A stretch of DNA of 35,138 nucleotides from Zetaproteobacteria bacterium. GTDB taxonomy: Bacteria; Pseudomonadota; Zetaproteobacteria; Mariprofundales; Mariprofundaceae. The notes below the pieces were generated by a model that saw only the letters and a program-made list of their open reading frames with translations, did no database searches and was not told the origin of the DNA. Position numbers and translations under genes: made by a program. Shown here piece by piece: positions 30,723-35,138 of this stretch. Each line of letters opens with the position of its first letter. Position 1 is the first letter of the stretch. The stretch lies in the NCBI GenBank assembly GCA_021545625.1, contig JAJRVH010000222.1, positions 1 to 35,138 on the forward strand. The letters run 5' to 3'.

Positions 30723-31193
30723 TCAGGGCGTTCGGGCATAAGGCTCGAAATCGAAATCCAGACGCAGCCTGTCGCGGAGCTTGTCCATGCCCTTCAGCTC
30801 GGAAGGGTCATAGTCCGAATCCGGGTCCACGCCCTCAACCGGCCCGAGCGGCCAGATGGTGACATGGTAATAGGACGATATCTCGACTATGCCGCCATCG
30901 GCCTTGATCGTGATGTTATCGTAGAATTCCTCGGGAAGATCGTCGTGATAGATATACTTGATCTTGAACAGCTCCGGCAAACGCCTGCGCACCTGACTTT
31001 CCGTTGCATCGGCCATGTTTCGGCTGATCGCATCAAATGCATCCTGCACCTTCCAGTTGGCATTATAGACCGGCATCAGCAACCAGCCATACCAGATAAT
31101 GCCGGACAACGCGGCCAACCAGAACATCAGCTTGATCATCGAGAAGCCACGCTCGTCGTATCGATGCATAAGACCCTCTTCACTGTGCAACAT
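30723..31193 (-). CDS. DUF4845 membrane protein
   Basis: 156 residues with a single N-terminal membrane helix (IKLMFWLAALSGIIWYGWLL) and a soluble domain presumably facing the periplasm. The pattern RGFSMIKL...MPVYNANWKVQDAFDAI fits the DUF4845 family found between lepB and rnc in many proteobacteria; its function is unknown. AGGAGG six bases before the ATG at 31193 fixes the start; the longer open frame overlaps lepB and is rejected. Confidence 0.85.
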   Translation of the reverse strand: MLHSEEGLMHRYDERGFSMIKLMFWLAALSGIIWYGWLLMPVYNANWKVQDAFDAISRNMADATESQVRRRLPELFKIKYIYHDDLPEEFYDNITIKADGGIVEISSYYHVTIWPLGPVEGVDPDSDYDPSELKGMDKLRDRLRLDFDFEPYARTP

Positions 31194-31219
31194 GCTCTTT
31201 CCTCCTGTTCGCCGGAGAA

Positions 31220-31885
31220 TCAGTGGATGATGTGGCCGAGCCTGTCCCAGCGCACCTCTCCCTTCGCATGATCCCACGACCACCAGACGATGGCGGCCCG
31301 GCCGACAAGATAGGATTGTGGCACAAATCCCCAGAAGCGTGAATCCCTGGAATTGTTGCGATTGTCTCCGAGCACCATGTAATGGCCGGCCGGCACGGTC
31401 CACTCGCCATCGCGAATCGAGAACTCCTTGCGCAGCACGTCGTGCTTCACGCCCATCAAATCCTCCTCAAACAGGCCGGATACGTCGACGCTGCCGTCGC
31501 CGAGAAAATAGGCGCGCCTGCCCTTCGCCGTCAGCGGCATCTTCTTGCCGTTGATATATAGCTCATTGTTGCGATAGACGATATGGTCGCCCGGCAGGCC
31601 GACGATGCGCTTGATGTAATCCTTGCTCTTGTCCTCAGGGTAGACGAACACGGCCACGTCGCCGCGATGCGCCTGCTTGGACAACAGCTGGATATCGGTC
31701 AGCGGAATCCTGAATCCGTACGGATAACGCAACACGAACAGGTAATCGCCGACCTCGAGCGTCGGCACCATGCTCGACGACGGAATCTTGAACGGCGCCA
31801 CCACAAAGCTGCGGATCACCACCGCCAGCAATGCGATCACGATCAGGCTTTCAAGCCACTCGCGCCAGACCGGTTTATTGCTCAT
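31220..31885 (-). CDS. lepB: Signal peptidase I
   Basis: 221 residues. It removes Sec and Tat signal peptides at the outer face of the inner membrane. One N-terminal helix (WLESLIVIALLAVVIRSFVV) is followed by the catalytic Ser in PSSSMVPTLEVGDYLFV and the Lys in YIKRIVGLPGDHIVYR. MVLGDNRNNSRDSRFWGFVP is the third conserved box. The ATG at 31885 is three bases after the lepA stop. Confidence 0.95.
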   Translation of the reverse strand: MSNKPVWREWLESLIVIALLAVVIRSFVVAPFKIPSSSMVPTLEVGDYLFVLRYPYGFRIPLTDIQLLSKQAHRGDVAVFVYPEDKSKDYIKRIVGLPGDHIVYRNNELYINGKKMPLTAKGRRAYFLGDGSVDVSGLFEEDLMGVKHDVLRKEFSIRDGEWTVPAGHYMVLGDNRNNSRDSRFWGFVPQSYLVGRAAIVWWSWDHAKGEVRWDRLGHIIH

Positions 31886-31888
31886 AGC

Positions 31889-33712
31889 CTACCCCTCGCC
31901 CAGCTTCAGCACCGCCAGAAACGCCTCCTGCGGCACCTCGACGCTGCCAATGGATTTCATGCGTTTCTTGCCCGCCTTCTGCTTCTCGAGAAGCTTGCGT
32001 TTGCGGGTGATATCGCCGCCATAGCACTTGGCTGTCACATTCTTGCGCACGGCCTTGACCGTTTCGCGGGCCAAGATACGTCCGCCGATCGCCGCCTGCA
32101 AGGGAACGTCGAACTGTTGCCTCGGAATCAGTTCGCGCAGCTTCTTGACCAGCTCGCGGCCGCGCGACTCGGCCACCGATCGGTGAACGATCAGACTCAG
32201 CGCGTCGACCGGCTCGCCGTGCACCAGCACGTCGAGCTTGACCACGTCGCTGGTCTGGAAATCGGCCAGGTCGTAATCCATCGAGGCGTAGCCGCGCGAC
32301 AGCGATTTCAGCCGGTCGTAGAAATCAATCACCATTTCGGCCAGCGGCAGACGATAGCTCAGCATGACCCGGCCCTGACCGATGAATTTCATATCCTGCT
32401 GCTCGCCACGACGCTCCTGACAAAGCTTCATCATCGTGCCGACAAATTCCTCAGGCACGAAGATGTTGGCGATCACGGTCGGTTCCTCGATATGATCGAT
32501 CGTGACCGGATCGGGAAACTCGCTCGGATTCGATGTCTCGAAACTACTGCCATCCGTCAAATGCATGCGATAAATCACGCTTGGAGCCGTGGTGATCAGA
32601 TCCAGGTCGTATTCGCGCTCCAGGCGTTCCTGCACAATCTCCATGTGCAGCATGCCGAGAAAACCGCAGCGAAAGCCCAGTCCCAGCGCCGACGAATTCT
32701 CCGGCTCGAAGGTGAAGGCCGGGTCGTTCAGGTTCAGTTTTTCCAGCGAATCGCGCAGGTCGGCATAATCGGCTGAATCGACCGGATACATGCCCGAAAA
32801 CACCATCGGTTTCGGCTCGCGGTAGCCGGGCAGCGGCTCGGCGGCCGGCCGGCGCTCCAGTGTCACCGTATCGCCGACCTTCAGATCGGCCAGCTGCTTG
32901 ATACCGGCAATCATGAATCCGACCGAACCGGAACGCAGCTCCGGCTGCGAAACCGGCTGAGGCATGAACTGGCCGACATCCTGAACCTCATAGGTCGCGG
33001 CGGTCGTCATCGACATCAGCCGGATGCGATCTCCCTTCTTCAGCACGCCGTCGAACACCCGCACCAGCGCCACCGCGCCGACATAGGGATCAAACCACGA
33101 ATCGACGATCAGCGCCCGCAATGCCCCGTCATCGTGGTTGTCGGGCGCCGGCACGCGCTGCGCAATCGCCTCCAGCACATCGTGAATGCCCTCGCCGGTC
33201 TTGGCTGACACCGCGATCGCGTCGGAGGCATCGAGACCGATCACTTCCTCGATCTGGCGCTTCGCCTCGTCGATATCGGCACTCGGAAGATCGATCTTGT
33301 TGATCACCGGAATGATCTCCAGATCGTTTTCCAGCGCCAGATAGACATTGGCCAGCGTCTGCGCCTCCACGCCCTGGGTCGCATCGACGATCAGCAGTGC
33401 GCCCTCGCAGGCCTGCAGGGAGCGCGACACCTCATAGGCGAAATCGACATGGCCGGGCGTATCGATCAGATTGAAGATATAATGATGTCCGTCGCTGGCA
33501 GGATAGTTCAGCGTCGCGGTCTGGGCCTTGATCGTGATGCCGCGCTCCTGCTCAAGGTCCATCGAATCGAGCACCTGCTTCTTCATCTCGCGTTCGGAAA
33601 GCGCGCCGGTTTCCTCGATCAGACGATCGGCCAGCGTCGACTTGCCATGATCGATATGGGCAATTATCGAAAAGTTGCGTACGTATTCCTGACTATGGGG
33701 TTTCTTGGACAT
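31889..33712 (-). CDS. lepA: Elongation factor 4 (LepA)
   Basis: A 607-residue translational GTPase. G1 is IIAHIDHGKSTLADRL, the switch region has QERGITIKAQTA, G3 is DTPGHVDF, G4 NKIDLPSAD. EF-G-like domains II, III and V follow, and the C-terminal LepA-specific domain ends with KRMKSIGSVEVPQEAFLAVL. The ATG at 33710-33712 matches usual LepA starts; a 23-codon extension to 33781 is rejected. No Shine-Dalgarno is visible, and a TACACT -10 lies nine bases before the ATG, so the message may be nearly leaderless. It is the first gene of the long housekeeping run. Confidence 0.95.
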   Translation of the reverse strand: MSKKPHSQEYVRNFSIIAHIDHGKSTLADRLIEETGALSEREMKKQVLDSMDLEQERGITIKAQTATLNYPASDGHHYIFNLIDTPGHVDFAYEVSRSLQACEGALLIVDATQGVEAQTLANVYLALENDLEIIPVINKIDLPSADIDEAKRQIEEVIGLDASDAIAVSAKTGEGIHDVLEAIAQRVPAPDNHDDGALRALIVDSWFDPYVGAVALVRVFDGVLKKGDRIRLMSMTTAATYEVQDVGQFMPQPVSQPELRSGSVGFMIAGIKQLADLKVGDTVTLERRPAAEPLPGYREPKPMVFSGMYPVDSADYADLRDSLEKLNLNDPAFTFEPENSSALGLGFRCGFLGMLHMEIVQERLEREYDLDLITTAPSVIYRMHLTDGSSFETSNPSEFPDPVTIDHIEEPTVIANIFVPEEFVGTMMKLCQERRGEQQDMKFIGQGRVMLSYRLPLAEMVIDFYDRLKSLSRGYASMDYDLADFQTSDVVKLDVLVHGEPVDALSLIVHRSVAESRGRELVKKLRELIPRQQFDVPLQAAIGGRILARETVKAVRKNVTAKCYGGDITRKRKLLEKQKAGKKRMKSIGSVEVPQEAFLAVLKLGEG

Positions 33713-33721
33713 CGGCGCGGC

Positions 33722-33727
33722 AGTGTA
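33722..33727 (-). promoter_or_regulatory. Candidate -10 of lepA, near-leaderless
   Basis: TACACT ends nine bases before the lepA ATG. No good -35 is visible 17 bases upstream. A start site would fall within about two bases of the ATG. Confidence 0.35.
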
Positions 33728-33797
33728 GCCGTCCGGCGTGACCGAGGCTACCGCCGGATTGCGCGAAAGCGAATGCGGCATCCGGCGATTGCCGCGC

Positions 33798-33803
33798 TAT
33801 ACT
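33798..33803 (+). promoter_or_regulatory. Candidate -10 of the cardiolipin synthase gene, leaderless
   Basis: TATACT ends six bases before the ATG at 33810, so transcription would start at about the A of the ATG. The -35 position is poor (GCGGCA region). Confidence 0.35.
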
Positions 33804-33809
33804 GCGCCC

Positions 33810-35138
33810 ATGGATACGCTCGACGGCCTGAACATCGTCTTCACGCTGCTGGTGCTGGTACACCTGCTCTACCACCGCCGTCCCGCGCAGACGCTGATCA
33901 TCTGGCTGCTCATCGTGGCCCTGCTGCCCTGGTTCGGCGCCCTGATCTATCTGCTGTTCGGATCCCGCAAGATATTCGCCCGGCATCCGAAACCCATGCT
34001 CGATTTCAGCGTTCCGCCGGCCTGCGAACTGCCCCATCCGCTGCAGCGACAGATCCAGCGCCTGTCGGGCTATAACGGCATCCCTCCGGCCACGGATCGC
34101 AACCATGTCGCGCTGACGATGGAGCCGGATACCGCTCATGCATGGCTGCTGGAGGCGATTGAAGCGGCCAGACATTCGATCTGTCTGGAAACCTACATCT
34201 TCCGCCTCGACGGGACCGGCCGCGACATTCTGCAACGCCTGACCGACAAGGCTGAACAGGGCGTGCAGGTCATCCTGCTGCTGGACACCTTCGGCAGCAT
34301 CATGACCTACTTTCGCCAGCGCGCCTTTCAGCCGCTGATCCGCGCCGGTGGCCAGGTCGCGTTCTTCCAGCCTTTCGGCTCGCTGCTGCAAAGCCGCTTC
34401 AACCTGCGCAACCATCGCAAGATCTATATGTTCGACCGGCACACCATCATCGGCGGCGGCATCAACATCGCCGACGAATACCTCGACGCGTCGCGACGCG
34501 ATTCCTGGGTGGACCTGACCTTTCGCATCTGCGGCGACATCGGCGACATCTATGCGCAAACCTTTGCCCAGGACTGGCTCTATGCGACCGGACGGGAGCT
34601 GGAAACGGATCCATCCGTCCGTCAGGCATGCGATGAGAATCGGAAACATGTCGCCCAGGTCGTGCCGTCCGGACCGGACATGGAGCAGGATACCCTGCGC
34701 GAGGCCCTGCTGTGCGCCATCCATCAGGCCCGCGTCAGCATCGATATGCTGACGCCCTATTTCATTCCCGATCAGCTGGTGCTCGAAGCGGTCCTGATGG
34801 CCGCCAAGCGGGGGGTTCGGGTACGCCTGCTTACGCCTGCCCGCACCGACCACGTCATCTTCGACTGGGGGCGCGCCTCGTATATGCGCGACCTTGTCGA
34901 CGTTGGCGTGCAGGTATGCTGTTTCACATCAGGCATGCTGCATGCAAAGGCCGTCATCGTGGATGACGTGTTCGCCATGATCGGCTCGGCCAATCTCGAT
35001 TACCGCTCGCTGCTGATCAATTATGAAATCGTCACCTTCTGCTACGACGAACAGGTACTCGGTTCGTTGCAGCAATCCATCGACGATCTGGCCGAAAAGA
35101 CGGAAAACTATCACCCTCCGGATGCGACCTGGGTGCGC
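33810..35138 (+). CDS. cls: Cardiolipin synthase, 3' end outside window
   Basis: 443 codons are open from the ATG at 33810 to the right edge without a stop; the family is about 480 residues, so little is missing. Two N-terminal helices (NIVFTLLVLVHLLY and TLIIWLLIVALLPWFGALIY) anchor it in the inner membrane. Two phospholipase D motifs are intact: NHRKIYMFDRHTIIGGGIN near residue 205 and LHAKAVIVDDVFAMIGSAN near residue 380. It joins two phosphatidylglycerols, or phosphatidylglycerol and another phospholipid, into cardiolipin. It is the only clear plus-strand gene, divergent from lepA with 97 bases between the start codons. Confidence 0.93.
   Translation, partial: MDTLDGLNIVFTLLVLVHLLYHRRPAQTLIIWLLIVALLPWFGALIYLLFGSRKIFARHPKPMLDFSVPPACELPHPLQRQIQRLSGYNGIPPATDRNHVALTMEPDTAHAWLLEAIEAARHSICLETYIFRLDGTGRDILQRLTDKAEQGVQVILLLDTFGSIMTYFRQRAFQPLIRAGGQVAFFQPFGSLLQSRFNLRNHRKIYMFDRHTIIGGGINIADEYLDASRRDSWVDLTFRICGDIGDIYAQTFAQDWLYATGRELETDPSVRQACDENRKHVAQVVPSGPDMEQDTLREALLCAIHQARVSIDMLTPYFIPDQLVLEAVLMAAKRGVRVRLLTPARTDHVIFDWGRASYMRDLVDVGVQVCCFTSGMLHAKAVIVDDVFAMIGSANLDYRSLLINYEIVTFCYDEQVLGSLQQSIDDLAEKTENYHPPDATWVR

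Noticed and set aside
33693..34853. A 386-codon minus-strand open frame
   Set aside because: Antisense to cardiolipin synthase, whose two HKD motifs are intact on the plus strand.
1..35138. CRISPR arrays, complete insertion sequences, riboswitches
   Set aside because: No regularly spaced repeats, no transposase gene and no recognisable riboswitch fold were found while reading the window.

Overview
The window is a GC-rich bacterial chromosome segment, almost entirely coding on the minus strand. It is proteobacterial in character: bc1-type cytochrome complex genes, sdhCDAB followed by sdhE, RF2 with a programmed frameshift, an SspA homologue, and the lepA-lepB-DUF4845-rnc-era-recO-pdxJ-acpS order. 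I cannot fix the lineage; a Zetaproteobacteria-like or other environmental proteobacterium is a low-confidence guess. Genes are tightly packed, and many stop/start junctions overlap as ATGA, GTGA or TGATG.

Layout, left to right. (1) 1-880: AT-richer accessory DNA holding the 5' part of a gene that runs off the left edge (possibly McrB-like at its N-terminus), a non-coding stretch with an inverted repeat, and a small gene broken by a 19-bp tandem duplication. (2) 884-3090: a HAD phosphatase, a SemiSWEET-like membrane protein and a DnaB-like RecA-fold protein that has lost its Walker A lysine. (3) 3358-3434: tRNA-Glu(UUC) with its own promoter and terminator. (4) 3524-7800: a translationally coupled five-gene operon, in transcription order a thermostable-hemolysin-family protein, an AMP-binding ligase, a heme-oxygenase-like iron protein, a short-chain dehydrogenase and a TPR protein. 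This looks like an uncharacterised small-molecule or lipid pathway and is the best candidate for a novel system here. (5) 7931-9756: sspA-like and prfB. (6) 9854-16621: alaC-hom-thrC-(RpfE-like)-recJ-aroK, behind a good sigma70 promoter. (7) 16749-19273: petA, cytochrome b and petC. Cytochrome b is split into two frames by one in-frame TAG. (8) 19373-26434: rpe; the sdhCDAB-sdhE-(DUF1573/cytochrome c) operon; nnr; a VanZ-like gene. (9) 26428-33712: lepA-lepB-DUF4845-rnc-era-recO-pdxJ-acpS-(FGE-like) housekeeping run. (10) 33810 to the right edge: a divergent cardiolipin synthase gene, cut by the window.

The genes cover respiration (succinate dehydrogenase feeding quinol to bc1), aspartate-family amino acid synthesis (hom, thrC), alanine transamination, shikimate and pyridoxal phosphate synthesis, translation termination and fidelity, RNA processing, secretion, and repair of damaged NAD(P)H. 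All functional calls come from recognising motifs and family resemblance by eye; no database search was run.
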